From HGM13233 sp964478515 (GTDB taxonomy: Bacteria; Bacillota; Clostridia; Oscillospirales; Ruminococcaceae), in contig CAYZIL010000013.1 of assembly GCA_964478515.1 (NCBI GenBank), positions 1 through 55,298 on the forward strand: a stretch of DNA of 55,298 nucleotides. Reading direction: 5' to 3'. This document shows positions 39,548 through 48,175 of this stretch, in pieces. Made by a program: the position numbers and the translations under genes. Position 1 is the stretch's first letter. Each line of letters opens with the position of its first letter. Below the pieces are notes generated by a model, which was not told the origin of the DNA, searched no databases, and worked only from the letters and a program-made list of their open reading frames with translations.

Positions 39548-41209
39548 CTACGCTTGCGGCAAAAATGTCACGGTGAAGCGCGAGCCGCGCTGCGGTTCGC
39601 TTTCGAGCTTGAGCGCGGCGTCGTGGCAAATTGCCGCGTGTTTTACTATTGACAGGCCGAGCCCGGTACCGCCGGTTTGTTTGGAGCGGCTTTTGTCTGC
39701 GCGGTAGAAGCGCTCAAAAATCCGCTCGCGGTCGGCGTCCTGTATGCCTATCCCGGTGTCGCTGACGCTCACATAGGCGCGCCCGTCAACGTCGCGTCCC
39801 ACCTCCACGACGACCTTGCCGCCGTCGACGTTGTATTTTACGGCGTTGTCGCAAAGATTGTATATCATCTCGTACAGCAGCTGCCGCACCCCGCACACTG
39901 TTTCCGGCTCGCCGCTGAGTTCAATTTCAATGCTGCGCGCCGCGGCAGACTCTTTGAGCGCCGCCGCAGCCGCCGACGCCAGCGCGCACAGCTCCACTGG
40001 CTCGCGCGGCATTTCGCCGCCCTCGTCAAGCTGGGACAGACGAATAATATCGTCTATGAGCGTAACCAGCCGCTGACCCTCGCCGCGAATGCGCGCGGCG
40101 AAGCCGCCGACGTCTTTTTCTTCGACCAGACCGTTTTCCATGAGCTCCGCCGCGCCGATTATTGATTGCAGCGGCGTTTTCAGCTCGTGCGAGACGTTTG
40201 CGGAAAATTCCCGCCGCCGCTTTTCCGCCTCGGCGCGCTCGGTGTCGTCAAAAACCAGCACACACGCGCCGACTATGCGCTCGCCGTCGCGCACCGGTCC
40301 CGAATGCAGGAAATAACTGCGTCCCGCTATATTCATTTCGCTTTGGCGGCGCTCGCCGGCTAGCGTCGGCCCCACCAGCGCTTGAATTTCGCCCGCGCGG
40401 CAGACGGTGAGCACATTGCGGCCAATGCAGTCGTCCCCGGCGCCGAACAGCCGCGCCGCGGCCGGGTTAATACTCAGCACCGCGCCGTCGGCGTCGAGCA
40501 AAATAAGCCCCTCGCTCATGTTGCTTGTTATGGCGCTGAACTCGTCCTGCCGGCGCTTCAGCTCGGCCATTTGTTCGGCAATTTGGCGGTGCTGGTGCTC
40601 TATGCGCGTCAGCAGCGCCGACAGTTCGTCGTAGACATCGTTGTCGAGCGGGTTGTCGAGATCGAGCTCGTTTAGCGGTTTTACTACCCTTTGTGACAGT
40701 CGCCGCGCCAGCAGCGCCGACAGCAGCAGTGCGCCGAGAACGACCACCACTATCGGCCGCACCGCACCGATAAGCAATATAGTCACGCTGCGCTGCGTCA
40801 GCGCCGCGCGCAGCACCGTGCCGTCGTTGAGCCGCACCGCGCGGTAGAGCGTTTTTTCGGCAATGGTAGACGACAGCCGCGTGCTCTCGCCGACGCCGGT
40901 CTGCAGCGCTTCGGCAATCTCCTCGCGGTCGGCGTGGTTGTCCATTTTGGCGGCGTCGCTCTCGTTGTCATAAAGCACCGTGCCGTCGCTGTCGACCCAG
41001 GTCAAACGGCAGTCGTCGGCGTCCAGGTCGGCAAAATAATCAATGCCTTCGTTCTGCACGCCCTGCGCTGCCAGCGCCAGCTGGGTACTTAGCGCCTGCC
41101 GCTGTACCGAGGTGAAATATTCGTAAAGCACGCACATTATTATGGCGACGCTCGCGGCAAGCACCGCCGCCGCCACCGCCATAATACTGCGAAATATGCG
41201 TCTTGTCAT
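39548..41209 (-). CDS. phoR: phosphate-regulon sensor histidine kinase
   Basis: 553 residues. Helix 1 (about 8-30), an extracytoplasmic sensor region (about 31-142), helix 2 (about 143-167), a linker, a PAS domain (about 222-325: ITSNMSEGLILLDADG), then HisKA with His341 in FSANVSHELKTP and an ATPase domain with NLCDNAVKYN (451-460), DTGIGI (484-489) and GTGLGL (514-519). All catalytic motifs are intact. The PhoR layout and the operon (pstSCAB-phoU-phoP) identify it. It starts overlapping the phoP stop (ATGA) and is the last gene of the operon. Confidence 0.95.
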   Translation of the reverse strand: MTRRIFRSIMAVAAAVLAASVAIIMCVLYEYFTSVQRQALSTQLALAAQGVQNEGIDYFADLDADDCRLTWVDSDGTVLYDNESDAAKMDNHADREEIAEALQTGVGESTRLSSTIAEKTLYRAVRLNDGTVLRAALTQRSVTILLIGAVRPIVVVVLGALLLSALLARRLSQRVVKPLNELDLDNPLDNDVYDELSALLTRIEHQHRQIAEQMAELKRRQDEFSAITSNMSEGLILLDADGAVLSINPAAARLFGAGDDCIGRNVLTVCRAGEIQALVGPTLAGERRQSEMNIAGRSYFLHSGPVRDGERIVGACVLVFDDTERAEAEKRRREFSANVSHELKTPLQSIIGAAELMENGLVEEKDVGGFAARIRGEGQRLVTLIDDIIRLSQLDEGGEMPREPVELCALASAAAAALKESAAARSIEIELSGEPETVCGVRQLLYEMIYNLCDNAVKYNVDGGKVVVEVGRDVDGRAYVSVSDTGIGIQDADRERIFERFYRADKSRSKQTGGTGLGLSIVKHAAICHDAALKLESEPQRGSRFTVTFLPQA

Positions 41210-41880
41210 TGCGCGTCCTCCTGTATTTTATAGCCCACGCCGCGCAGGGTAATTATCTGTTTGCCGCACTCGCCCAGCTTGTGCCGCAGCGTGCGCACAT
41301 GCACGTCGAGCGTGCGCGTCTCGCCGACAAAGTCGCCGCCCCAGACGCTGCCGAGCAGCTGCTCGCGAGTGAAGACCCGCCCCACCGCGCTCATCAGCGT
41401 TTTCAGCAGCAAAAATTCCTTGAGCGTCAGCTGTGTTTGTGCGCCGGCGGCAGTAACTGTGTGCGCGGCGTCGTCAAGCTCTATTTTGCCCGCGCGCAGC
41501 GTCTGCTGCTGCGGCGGGCCGGCGCGGCGCAGTAAGGCGCGCACCCGCGCCGTCATTTCCATCATCCCGAACGGTTTGACAAGGTAGTCGTCCGCGCCGC
41601 CGTCCAGCTCCCGCACGCGGTCGTATTCTGAGCCCTTGGCCGTCGCCATTATTACCGGTAGCGCCGCGGTGCGCGCGTCGGCACGCAGTCGGCGCAGTAT
41701 TTCGCTGCCGTCTGCGCCCGGCAGCATGATGTCGAGCAGAACAAGTTCCGGCAACCGCTCGCCGAGCGCCGTGAAAAAAGTGGCGCTGTCGGCAAAGCCC
41801 TCGGCCTCAAAGCCGGTGGCCCGCAGTGTATAGACTTCAATGTCGCGGATGTTCTCGTCGTCCTCAACACAATAAATCAC
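41206..41880 (-). CDS. phoP: phosphate-regulon response regulator (OmpR/PhoB type)
   Basis: 224 residues from a GTG at 41880 that overlaps the phoU stop (GTGA); a longer frame exists but starts inside phoU. The receiver domain has the acidic pair at residues 7-8, phospho-acceptor Asp50 (LVLLDIMLPG) and Lys102 (LVKPF). The C-terminal winged helix has LTLKEFLLLKTLMS and TLDVHVRTLRHKLGE. It binds Pho boxes when phosphorylated by PhoR; weak box-like repeats lie before pstS. Confidence 0.95.
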   Translation of the reverse strand: MIYCVEDDENIRDIEVYTLRATGFEAEGFADSATFFTALGERLPELVLLDIMLPGADGSEILRRLRADARTAALPVIMATAKGSEYDRVRELDGGADDYLVKPFGMMEMTARVRALLRRAGPPQQQTLRAGKIELDDAAHTVTAAGAQTQLTLKEFLLLKTLMSAVGRVFTREQLLGSVWGGDFVGETRTLDVHVRTLRHKLGECGKQIITLRGVGYKIQEDAQ

Positions 41881-42521
41881 AGCTCTTTTTCCCCCTTGTG
41901 TACTCCCGTAAGCGAAAACACCACCCATTCGGCAATGTTTACGGCATGGTCGGCAATGCGCTCCAGGTGTTTTGCGGCCATAAGAACGTCCACCGCCCTT
42001 TCGGCCTGCTGCGGCTCGCGCACAGTGTCGCGCGCCGCTTGTTTTTTCAGTTTGACAAACAGCGCGTCCACTCTGTCGTCGCGCGCGCCGACGGCGGCCG
42101 CCAGGACAGGGTCGCGGTGGACAAAAGCGTCGACGCTGTCGGTGAGCATACCGACGGCGGCGCGCGCCATTTCGCCGATTGCGGGATTGTCTGCCGGCGC
42201 TCCCAATTCCAGCGCTATTTCCTCAATGTCGGCCGCCTGGTCGCCTATGCGCTGCATGTCAGTTATCATTTTCAGCGCCGCCGAAACCTGACGCAGGTCC
42301 CGCGCCACCGGTTGCTGCTGCAGCAGCAGTTTGAGACACAGCGACTCTACACCGCGCTCGCTGCGGGCGATGCGCTCGCTGAGCGCTGCGGCCGCTTTTT
42401 CTGTCGCGCCGGCGCTCAACAGCGCTTTTGCCGCCACGGCAATGGCCTGCTCACACAGTGCGCCCATCTGCACAAGCTCGCTGTCGAGTTCGGCCAACTG
42501 CTCGTCGAAAAGAGGTCTCAT
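41877..42521 (-). CDS. phoU: phosphate transport system accessory protein
   Basis: 214 residues, two PhoU repeats. Marks: MRPLFDEQLAELDSELVQMG at the start, RDLRQVSAALKMITDMQRIG (first metal-binding motif, here followed by DQAADIEEIA) and LMAAKHLERIADHAVNIAEW (second). It links the Pst transporter to PhoR signalling and shuts the Pho response when phosphate is plentiful. It overlaps pstB by one base and phoP by GTGA. Confidence 0.96.
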   Translation of the reverse strand: MRPLFDEQLAELDSELVQMGALCEQAIAVAAKALLSAGATEKAAAALSERIARSERGVESLCLKLLLQQQPVARDLRQVSAALKMITDMQRIGDQAADIEEIALELGAPADNPAIGEMARAAVGMLTDSVDAFVHRDPVLAAAVGARDDRVDALFVKLKKQAARDTVREPQQAERAVDVLMAAKHLERIADHAVNIAEWVVFSLTGVHKGEKEL

Positions 42522-43273
42522 CAGCCAAACCTCCCCGTTATGTAATCCTCGCTGCGCCGGTCGCGCGGACCGGCAAAAAAGCTTTGGGTGTTGCCGGTTT
42601 CGACAAGTTCGCCGAGCAGGAAAAAGGCCGTCGTGTCTGAAATTCGCACCGCCTGCTGCATGTTGTGGGTCACTATGACTACAGTGTAGCTATTTTTCAG
42701 TTCCATGGCAAGCTCCTCTATTTTCGACGTGGAAATGGGGTCGAGCGCGCTGGTCGGCTCGTCCATTAACAGTACTCGCGGCCGCACAGCCAGCGCCCTT
42801 GCTATACACAAGCGCTGCTGTTGACCGCCGGAAAGTCCCAGTGCCGGTTTTTTCAGCCGGTCTTTGACCTCGGCCCAAATAGCGGCGCCGCGCAGTGAAC
42901 TTTCGACAACGTCGTCGAGCCGTGCAAGCGCGCGGGTGCCGTGCAAGCGCGGCCCGTAAGCGACATTGTCGTAGATGCTCATCGGAAAAGGATTGGGCTT
43001 TTGAAACACCATGCCGATTTCGCGCCGCAGCTGGGTGACGTCGGTGTCGGCGGCATTGACGTCGCGCCCCATATAGCGCACGCTGCCGCTGACGCGCACT
43101 GCCGGCACCAGGTCGTTCATGCGGTTGAGCGTTTTGAGAAATGTGGATTTGCCGCAGCCCGACGGGCCTATCAGCGCCGTAATCTGATTTTCCGCTATTT
43201 TTATGTCGACGTTTTTCAGCGCCTGTGTCTGCGCGTACCACAAGCACAGCTTCTCGGTCTCAATTATCGCCAT
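42521..43273 (-). CDS. pstB: phosphate ABC transporter ATP-binding protein
   Basis: 250 residues. Walker A GPSGCGKST (36-44), the PstB-typical LNRMNDLVP after it, Q-loop FQKPNPFPMSIYDNVAYG, signature LSGGQQQR (147-154), Walker B VLLMDEPTSALDP and the switch histidine in VIVTHNMQQA. Complete. Overlaps the end of pstA by 14 bases. Confidence 0.98.
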   Translation of the reverse strand: MAIIETEKLCLWYAQTQALKNVDIKIAENQITALIGPSGCGKSTFLKTLNRMNDLVPAVRVSGSVRYMGRDVNAADTDVTQLRREIGMVFQKPNPFPMSIYDNVAYGPRLHGTRALARLDDVVESSLRGAAIWAEVKDRLKKPALGLSGGQQQRLCIARALAVRPRVLLMDEPTSALDPISTSKIEELAMELKNSYTVVIVTHNMQQAVRISDTTAFFLLGELVETGNTQSFFAGPRDRRSEDYITGRFG

Positions 43274-44117
43274 TGCCGCCGTCTCCCTTCAGTTTTCTTC
43301 CCACCGCCGCAGCCGCAAAATTTATTGCCAGCGCCAGCAACATGAGCACCGCCGCTATCGCAAACGCGACGCCGAACTCGCCCTGCTCTTTGGCATATAC
43401 ATACAGCGCCACGCTGAGTGTCGCGCCGGAATTTACCAGACCCTTGAAAAAGCCGCTGAGCGTGTGCGCAAAACCGGCCGTGAACAGCAGCGCCGCCGAC
43501 TCGCCGAGCATGCGGCCGACCGCCAGTATGCAGCCGCTCACCATGCCGTCGACACAACCGGGCAGCACTACGGTGCGCACTACATGCCAGCGTCCGGCGC
43601 CCAGCGCGAAGGCGCCGTCCCGGTAGCTCTGCGGCACCGTTTTAAGGCTTTCCTGCGCCGTGCGCATTACGGTGGGCAGGTTCATTACCGCGAGCGTCAG
43701 CGCGCCGGCGAGCAGCGAGGTGCGCATGCCGAGAAACTGACAGAAGAACAGCATTCCCACCAGACCGTATATTATTGACGGAATGCCGCTGAGCGTCTCG
43801 GCCGCGTACTCTATTACAGCGACTATTTTTTTGCTGCGCGCGTACTCGTTCAAATAGACCGCCGCCCCCAGGCCCAGCGGCAGCACCAGCACCAGAGCTG
43901 CGGCAATGACATAAAGCGTATTGAGTATGTCCGGCAGTATTCCAATGCTGTCGCTGAGGTAACTAGGCGACGTGCTCAGCAACTGCCAGCTGAGGTTCGG
44001 CAGGCCGCGCGCGAGCACAAATATTATCATAAACAGCGACAGCAGCGCCGTTACGGCCGCCGCCGCACCCATAAGTACCCGCGCCGCTGTGCCGTACAGT
44101 TTTCTTCTGGCGTTCAT
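43260..44117 (-). CDS. pstA: phosphate ABC transporter permease
   Basis: 285 residues, six helices. The ABC permease EAA loop is seen in LKTVPQSYRDGAFALGAGRW, following EYAAETLSGIPSIIYGLVGM, both typical of PstA. Overlaps pstC upstream by ATGA and pstB downstream. Confidence 0.97.
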   Translation of the reverse strand: MNARRKLYGTAARVLMGAAAAVTALLSLFMIIFVLARGLPNLSWQLLSTSPSYLSDSIGILPDILNTLYVIAAALVLVLPLGLGAAVYLNEYARSKKIVAVIEYAAETLSGIPSIIYGLVGMLFFCQFLGMRTSLLAGALTLAVMNLPTVMRTAQESLKTVPQSYRDGAFALGAGRWHVVRTVVLPGCVDGMVSGCILAVGRMLGESAALLFTAGFAHTLSGFFKGLVNSGATLSVALYVYAKEQGEFGVAFAIAAVLMLLALAINFAAAAVGRKLKGDGGNGDN

Positions 44118-44995
44118 CTGTTATTTTTGCCTCTTTTCAGCAGCAGATTCAGCGCCGCGTTGATGAGCATGATGAACAAAAACAGCACCAGCGCGATGGA
44201 AAACAGCGCCTGCCGCTGCAATCCGGAGGAATAGGACATCTCGCTCGCGACCGCCGTTGTCAAAAAGCGCACGCTCTGGAACAGCGACGGCATGTTGGCG
44301 GCGTTACCGGCAACCATTATTACCGCCATCGCCTCGCCGACGGCGCGGCCGACGCCCAGCACGACCGCTGCGGCAATGCCGCCCGAGGCCGCCGGCACGT
44401 CGACCTTGAGACTGGTCTCCTCTTTGGTAGCGCCCAGCGCATAGGACGCCAGTTCATATTCCGCGGGCACGGCGTCCAGCGCGGTTACGGAAACTTTTAT
44501 TATTGAGGGCAGTATCATTACCGCGAGCACTATTATTGCGGCGAGCAGTCCGGAGCCGTCGGGAATCTTGAAAATATTCCTTATTGCCGGCACCAGCGCC
44601 ATCATGCCGACCAACCCCCAGACAACCGAGGGAATGCCGGCGAGCAGCCCCACGGCCGCCAGCAGCGCGCTTCTGAGCGTTTTGGGCGCCATCTTACTGA
44701 TATAGACCGCGCACAGAAAGCCCACCGGCACGCCCAGCACTACCGCGCCGGCGGTGCCGTAAACGGAGCTGAGAATAAACGGCAGAATGCCGAACTGCGC
44801 CGGAGTCGCCGTCGACGCCCAGCGCGTTCCGAAAAGAAAATCGACCAGCCCTATTTCCCTAATGGCCGGTATTCCCGCCGCAACCAGATAGCCGGTTATA
44901 AGCAGCACACAACCGACTGCCGTCAGTCCCAACAGCAAAAACACCCCGTGGACGAGCGTCTCTATTATTTTTTTTGTCTTTTCTCTGTTTCTCAT
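44114..44995 (-). CDS. pstC: phosphate ABC transporter permease
   Basis: 293 residues, six helices. FLFGTRWASTATPAQFGILP is the PstC-type start of the periplasmic segment, LLAGIPSVVWGLVGMMALVP the membrane core, and VPAEYELASYALGATKEETS the cytoplasmic EAA loop. It forms the channel with PstA. It lies 55 bases after pstS, behind a stem-loop. Confidence 0.97.
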   Translation of the reverse strand: MRNREKTKKIIETLVHGVFLLLGLTAVGCVLLITGYLVAAGIPAIREIGLVDFLFGTRWASTATPAQFGILPFILSSVYGTAGAVVLGVPVGFLCAVYISKMAPKTLRSALLAAVGLLAGIPSVVWGLVGMMALVPAIRNIFKIPDGSGLLAAIIVLAVMILPSIIKVSVTALDAVPAEYELASYALGATKEETSLKVDVPAASGGIAAAVVLGVGRAVGEAMAVIMVAGNAANMPSLFQSVRFLTTAVASEMSYSSGLQRQALFSIALVLFLFIMLINAALNLLLKRGKNNR

Positions 44996-45007
44996 TTTTT
45001 CGTCAAG

Positions 45008-45039
45008 CGGCGGGCGGCAGCAGCCGCTGTCACCCGCCG
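45008..45039 (-). other. stem-loop between pstS and pstC
   Basis: CGGCGGG (45008-45014) pairs with CCCGCCG (45033-45039), with an inner CGGC/GCCG helix. No T run follows on the minus strand. Such a structure can protect the pstS end and give more binding protein than permease. Confidence 0.5.
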
Positions 45040-45050
45040 GTTCCCGTATT

Positions 45051-45875
45051 TTAGTTTGCAGCGACCGCGCCCGCCTGGGCGATTATGTCGGCAGCCTGAG
45101 CGGACGTCGCGTAGTCGAAGAAGGCCTGCGCCGCCGCGGAAAGCTGTTCGCCGGTGCGCGTCACCAGCACGAAGGGGCGCTGGATGGCGTAGCTGCCGTC
45201 GCGCACAGTGTCCTCGCTGGGGGTAACGCCGTCAACGTCGAGTGTCTTGACGGTGTCGCCGACCGCGGCGAGTGAGGCGTAGCCGATGGCGTCGGGATTC
45301 TGCGACACGGCGGCAATGACGTCGCCGGTGGCTGTCAGCTCCTGGCGGTAGACGCAAAGGTCTTCGGTCTGCGTTATTGACTCGAAACCGTCGCGCGTGC
45401 CGCTGCCGGCCTCGCGGCCGATTACCACTATTGCGGCGTCGCTGCCGCCGACCTCGCTCCAGTTGGTTATTTCGCCGGTGTATATGGCGGCTATCTGCTG
45501 CATGCTCAGTCCGCTCAGCGGATTTTCGCTGTTGACTACCACGGCAATGCCGTCGTAGGCGAGCACCGTTTCGCTCAAACCGGCGGCAATTTCGTCGTCC
45601 TTTAAAGCGCGGCTGGAAAGACCTATGTCACAGCGCCCCTCGCTCACTGCCGTAATGCCGCTGCCGGAGCCGGTGGGGTTGTATGTAAAGCTGACGTCGG
45701 AATTCTCGTTACAAAAAGCCTCGCCCAGCGCGCCGATGACCTTTTCCATCGACGTCGAACCGTCAGTGGCGACCGTTCCGCTCATACCGCCGCTCTCGCT
45801 GCCGCTTGAGGCACACCCGCACAACAGTGTCAGCGCCGCCGTAAACACGGCAAGCATTGTGATTATTTTTTTCAT
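45051..45875 (-). CDS. pstS: phosphate-binding lipoprotein of the Pst transporter
   Basis: 274 residues from the ATG at 45875 (GGAGG eight bases upstream). Lipoprotein signal peptide with lipobox LLCGC; the cysteine at about 21 would be lipid-modified, as expected in a Gram-positive. Binding-site segments TDGSTSMEKVIGALGEAF, NPTGSGSGITAVSEGRCDIG and IGREAGSGTRDGFES, typical of PstS. First gene of the operon. Upstream are weak Pho-box-like repeats. Confidence 0.97.
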   Translation of the reverse strand: MKKIITMLAVFTAALTLLCGCASSGSESGGMSGTVATDGSTSMEKVIGALGEAFCNENSDVSFTYNPTGSGSGITAVSEGRCDIGLSSRALKDDEIAAGLSETVLAYDGIAVVVNSENPLSGLSMQQIAAIYTGEITNWSEVGGSDAAIVVIGREAGSGTRDGFESITQTEDLCVYRQELTATGDVIAAVSQNPDAIGYASLAAVGDTVKTLDVDGVTPSEDTVRDGSYAIQRPFVLVTRTGEQLSAAAQAFFDYATSAQAADIIAQAGAVAAN

Positions 45876-45930
45876 TTTAAGTTCCTCCAAAAACTTTTTG
45901 TTTCTCACGTCTCAAGCTTAATGCTTTTAT

Positions 45931-45970
45931 GTAAAGCCGGAAATCCCGCCGACGTTAAATCCGCGTAAAA
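45931..45970 (-). promoter_or_regulatory. candidate Pho box array before pstS
   Basis: On the minus strand TTTTAC (45965-45970) and TTTAAC (45954-45959) are spaced 11 bases, with CTTTAC (45931-45936) 23 bases further on, all within 100 bases of the pstS start. Gram-positive PhoP boxes are TT[AC]ACA-like repeats with 11-base phase; the match is partial. Confidence 0.35.
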
Positions 45971-46059
45971 TATTGTTTTTCCGGCGCCGCGTATACACGC
46001 AACAAACGCCGGCCCCGTTTCGGGACCGGCGGCGCCGCTTCTTGCGGCGATATTTCTTT

Positions 46060-46100
46060 GCAAAAAATAATAACCGTGCCGGAAGACGCTCCCGGCACGG
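46060..46100 (-). terminator. minus-strand hairpin with T run upstream of pstS
   Basis: CCGTGCCGG (46074-46082) pairs with CCGGCACGG (46092-46100). On the minus strand it is followed by TTATTATTTTTTGC. It would stop any transcript running from csp towards pstS, as a back-up to the csp terminator. Confidence 0.65.
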
Positions 46101-46317
46101 CAGGCGAACCAAACTAAAATTAAGTAAAAGAGCGCTTTTTTCTGAACGCGAAGAATTTTTTCAGAGAACAAGCGACGTTTTGATTTGTTCCCTCAATTCC
46201 CAGACAGCCCATAGCTCCTTAGAAGTATGTCATTTTTCTCGTGCTTCCCATAGAGCTGCGCGCCTGTGTTTTTTGCCGGGATTCTCAACCGCACCCGACA
46301 GCGGCAGTGAAGTGCAA

Positions 46318-46347
46318 AAAAACACCCGCCGTCAGGCGGGTGTTTTT
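46318..46347 (-). terminator. terminator of the cold-shock gene
   Basis: AAAAACACCCGCC (46318-46330), 4-base loop, GGCGGGTGTTTTT (46335-46347): 13-bp stem with A/T ends, 12 bases after the csp stop. It works on the minus strand, with T residues continuing in GGTGTTTTTTTG. Confidence 0.92.
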
Positions 46348-46359
46348 CTGTCGTTTAGC

Positions 46360-46572
46360 TTAGCAGGGTGTGACGTCGACCGCACGCAGCTTGCCGCTGC
46401 TCTTCGGATCGGGCTCGGTCTCGAAAGTGACCTTCTGGCCCTCCTGCAGGTTCTTGAAGCCGTTGCCGTTGATGGCGGAGAAATGCACGAAGACGTCGTC
46501 GCCGCCGTCGTCGTCGGCGATGAAGCCGAAGCCCTTCGCCTCGTTAAACCATTTGACTGTACCGTTTTTCAT
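46360..46572 (-). CDS. csp: cold-shock domain protein
   Basis: 70 residues, a single cold-shock domain. RNP1 KGFGFI and RNP2 VFVHF are intact, and the N terminus NGTVKWFNEAKG is standard. It binds single-stranded RNA and DNA and acts as an RNA chaperone. Strong ribosome site (AGGAGG) before the ATG. Own promoter, about 125-base leader and own terminator, so monocistronic. Long leaders of this kind often give temperature-dependent translation. Confidence 0.97.
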   Translation of the reverse strand: MKNGTVKWFNEAKGFGFIADDDGGDDVFVHFSAINGNGFKNLQEGQKVTFETEPDPKSSGKLRAVDVTPC

Positions 46573-46705
46573 TATATGATCCTCCTGAAAATGTTAGTGT
46601 TAAGCATGACTGTGCAAATAAAAAGCCGCCGCAGCGTGTAAGTCAAAATGGAAATTGACTTTGCTGTCGGGCGGAAATCAATCAGTACATTCAGAACACA
46701 GTAAT

Positions 46706-46734
46706 AGTATAGCGCCCCCTGCGCAAAAATGCAA
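46706..46734 (-). promoter_or_regulatory. promoter of the cold-shock gene
   Basis: On the minus strand TTGCAT (46729-46734), 17 bases, TATACT (46706-46711). The start point would be near 46699, leaving a leader of roughly 125 bases that can fold AAGTCAA with TTGACTT (around 46640-46664). Confidence 0.75.
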
Positions 46735-46951
46735 ACAAATTATTTTCAGCCGCCGAAAGCAGTGCAAAAACAGCCGCGCCGCGAGCAATAATTATACAAT
46801 ACGTTTATATTTATTGGTTTTATACATAAATTTGCACGCCGCAGCCGCAGATGCCCAAAAGGTCCGCCGGCACAAAGTGCCCGCTCGGCTCTGCTGCGGC
46901 GCACGCATTTGCGGCGGCGCCCGTTTTCGGCGCCGCCGCGGCAAATCTGTA
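46735..46951. other. spacer between csp promoter and aldo/keto reductase end
   Basis: About 215 bases. AT-rich next to the csp promoter, then GC-rich with the hairpin at 46911-46939. I see no gene in it. Confidence 0.5.
46911..46939 (-). terminator. GC hairpin after the aldo/keto reductase gene
   Basis: Perfect 11-bp stem GCGGCGGCGCC (46911-46921) and GGCGCCGCCGC (46929-46939), 12 bases beyond the stop. No T run follows on the minus strand, so it may be a weak terminator or a 3'-end stabiliser. Confidence 0.5.
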
Positions 46952-48097
46952 TCAGTACCCGAACAGCTCGGCGGCAGCGCTCATACACTCCCGCACCGGC
47001 ACCGCAAAGGGACAGCGCGTCTCGCACCCGCCGCAGGCTATGCAGTCGCCGGCGTGCGCGGCGAGCGCCGCGTAGTGCTCGCGCACGGTTTCCGGTATCT
47101 CCGCTTTGTCGCGCGCGAGATTGTAAAACTTGTTGACGGCGGCGACGTCGATGTTTACCGGGCAGGGCGCGCAGTGGCTGCAATACATGCAGTGGCCGCG
47201 CCAGCTGATGCGCGGAAAGCCGGCCAGCGCCGCGGCAAAGTCGCGCTCGTCGCTGTCGGCGCTCTCGTAAGCGAGCGCCGCCTCAAGCTCGGCCGGCGAG
47301 TGCGCGCCCACCATTACGGCGGCGACGCCCGGCCGCGTCAGCGCGTAGTGCAAGCACTGCACCGGGCTCAGTGCCCGGCCGGACGGCGACTTGTCGCTTA
47401 GCAGTTCGCCGCCGCCGTAGGCTTTCATCACGGTGATAGCGACGCCCAGCCGCTGGCAGCTCTCGTACAGCTCGACACGCTGCGGGTCAAAGTTGGCCAG
47501 CTCGCCGCTGTAACTCTCGTTTGCCCAAAGCTTTTCACAGTCCTCGTCCGCCGGCTGCAAGTCGTAGCAGGGATTTACCGAGAACATCAGCACGTCTATG
47601 TCGCCGCTTTGCGCCGCTGCGAGCGCGACTTCGGGGTTGTGGCTGCTCAGACCTATTGAGCGAATGACGCCCTGCTTTTTCAGCTCGCGCGCGTAGGCCA
47701 TCACCTCGCCGTCGACTATGCTCTGCCACAGCGCGGCCGAGTCGACGTAGTGAATCATGCCGACGTCAATGTAGTCGGTGTTAAGCCGCGACAGCAAGTC
47801 GGCAAAGGCCGCCTTGACCTCGTCTATCTGCCGGCTGGCCTTGTACTGGCCGTTTTCCCACACCGAGCACAGGTGTCCCTGAATTATGAACTTGTCGCGC
47901 CGGCCGCTGAGCGCGGCGCCGACGCGGCTGCGCAGTTCCGGGTCGGAACTGTAAAGGTCAAGACAGTTTACGCCGGCGGCAGCGGCCAAATCGAACATCG
48001 CTTGTGTCTCGGCGGCCGTTTTGCCGATAAAGCTCTCGCAGCCGAGACCTATCTCGCTGACCGACATTTCGGTTGTGCCCAATTGACGGTACTGCAT
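46952..48097 (-). CDS. aldo/keto reductase with C-terminal 4Fe-4S domain
   Basis: 381 residues. The N-terminal aldo/keto reductase barrel (about 1-280: MQYRQLGTTEMSVSEIGLGC, DLYSSDPELRSRVGAAL, IDVGMIHYVDS, IGLSSHNPEVALAAA) is followed by a ferredoxin-like tail with CMYCSHCAPCP (about 330-340) and CIACGGCETRCPFAVPV (about 355-371), two 4Fe-4S binding sets. The catalytic tyrosine of classic AKRs sits in a DLYSSD context here and the usual lysine follows poorly, so chemistry may differ. Typical of anaerobes; substrate unknown. AAAGGAG precedes the ATG. It lies 78 bases downstream of the nucleoside hydrolase gene, probably one operon. Confidence 0.93.
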   Translation of the reverse strand: MQYRQLGTTEMSVSEIGLGCESFIGKTAAETQAMFDLAAAAGVNCLDLYSSDPELRSRVGAALSGRRDKFIIQGHLCSVWENGQYKASRQIDEVKAAFADLLSRLNTDYIDVGMIHYVDSAALWQSIVDGEVMAYARELKKQGVIRSIGLSSHNPEVALAAAQSGDIDVLMFSVNPCYDLQPADEDCEKLWANESYSGELANFDPQRVELYESCQRLGVAITVMKAYGGGELLSDKSPSGRALSPVQCLHYALTRPGVAAVMVGAHSPAELEAALAYESADSDERDFAAALAGFPRISWRGHCMYCSHCAPCPVNIDVAAVNKFYNLARDKAEIPETVREHYAALAAHAGDCIACGGCETRCPFAVPVRECMSAAAELFGY

Positions 48098-48175
48098 GTG
48101 CTGCTCCTTTCACAGTGCAGCGGCGCGGCGTCTGCCGGCCGCCGTTTATTGCTTAGCGTTCGCCCGCGTACATAC

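Larger units (their letters stand above)
45876..46359. repeat. gene-free spacer: pstS control region, hairpins and repeat copy B
   Basis: About 480 bases between pstS and csp. It holds the pstS ribosome site and candidate Pho boxes, a strong GC hairpin around 46014-46037 (GCCGG/CCGGC arms), a minus-strand terminator-like hairpin (46074-46100), the degenerate repeat modules 46112-46163 and 46211-46249, and the csp terminator. The frames open through the repeat show no protein family. Confidence 0.5.

Noticed and set aside
45973..46641. 222-codon plus-strand frame covering repeat copy B and antisense to csp
   Set aside because: It covers two terminators and the antisense strand of csp; composition and position mark it as chance.
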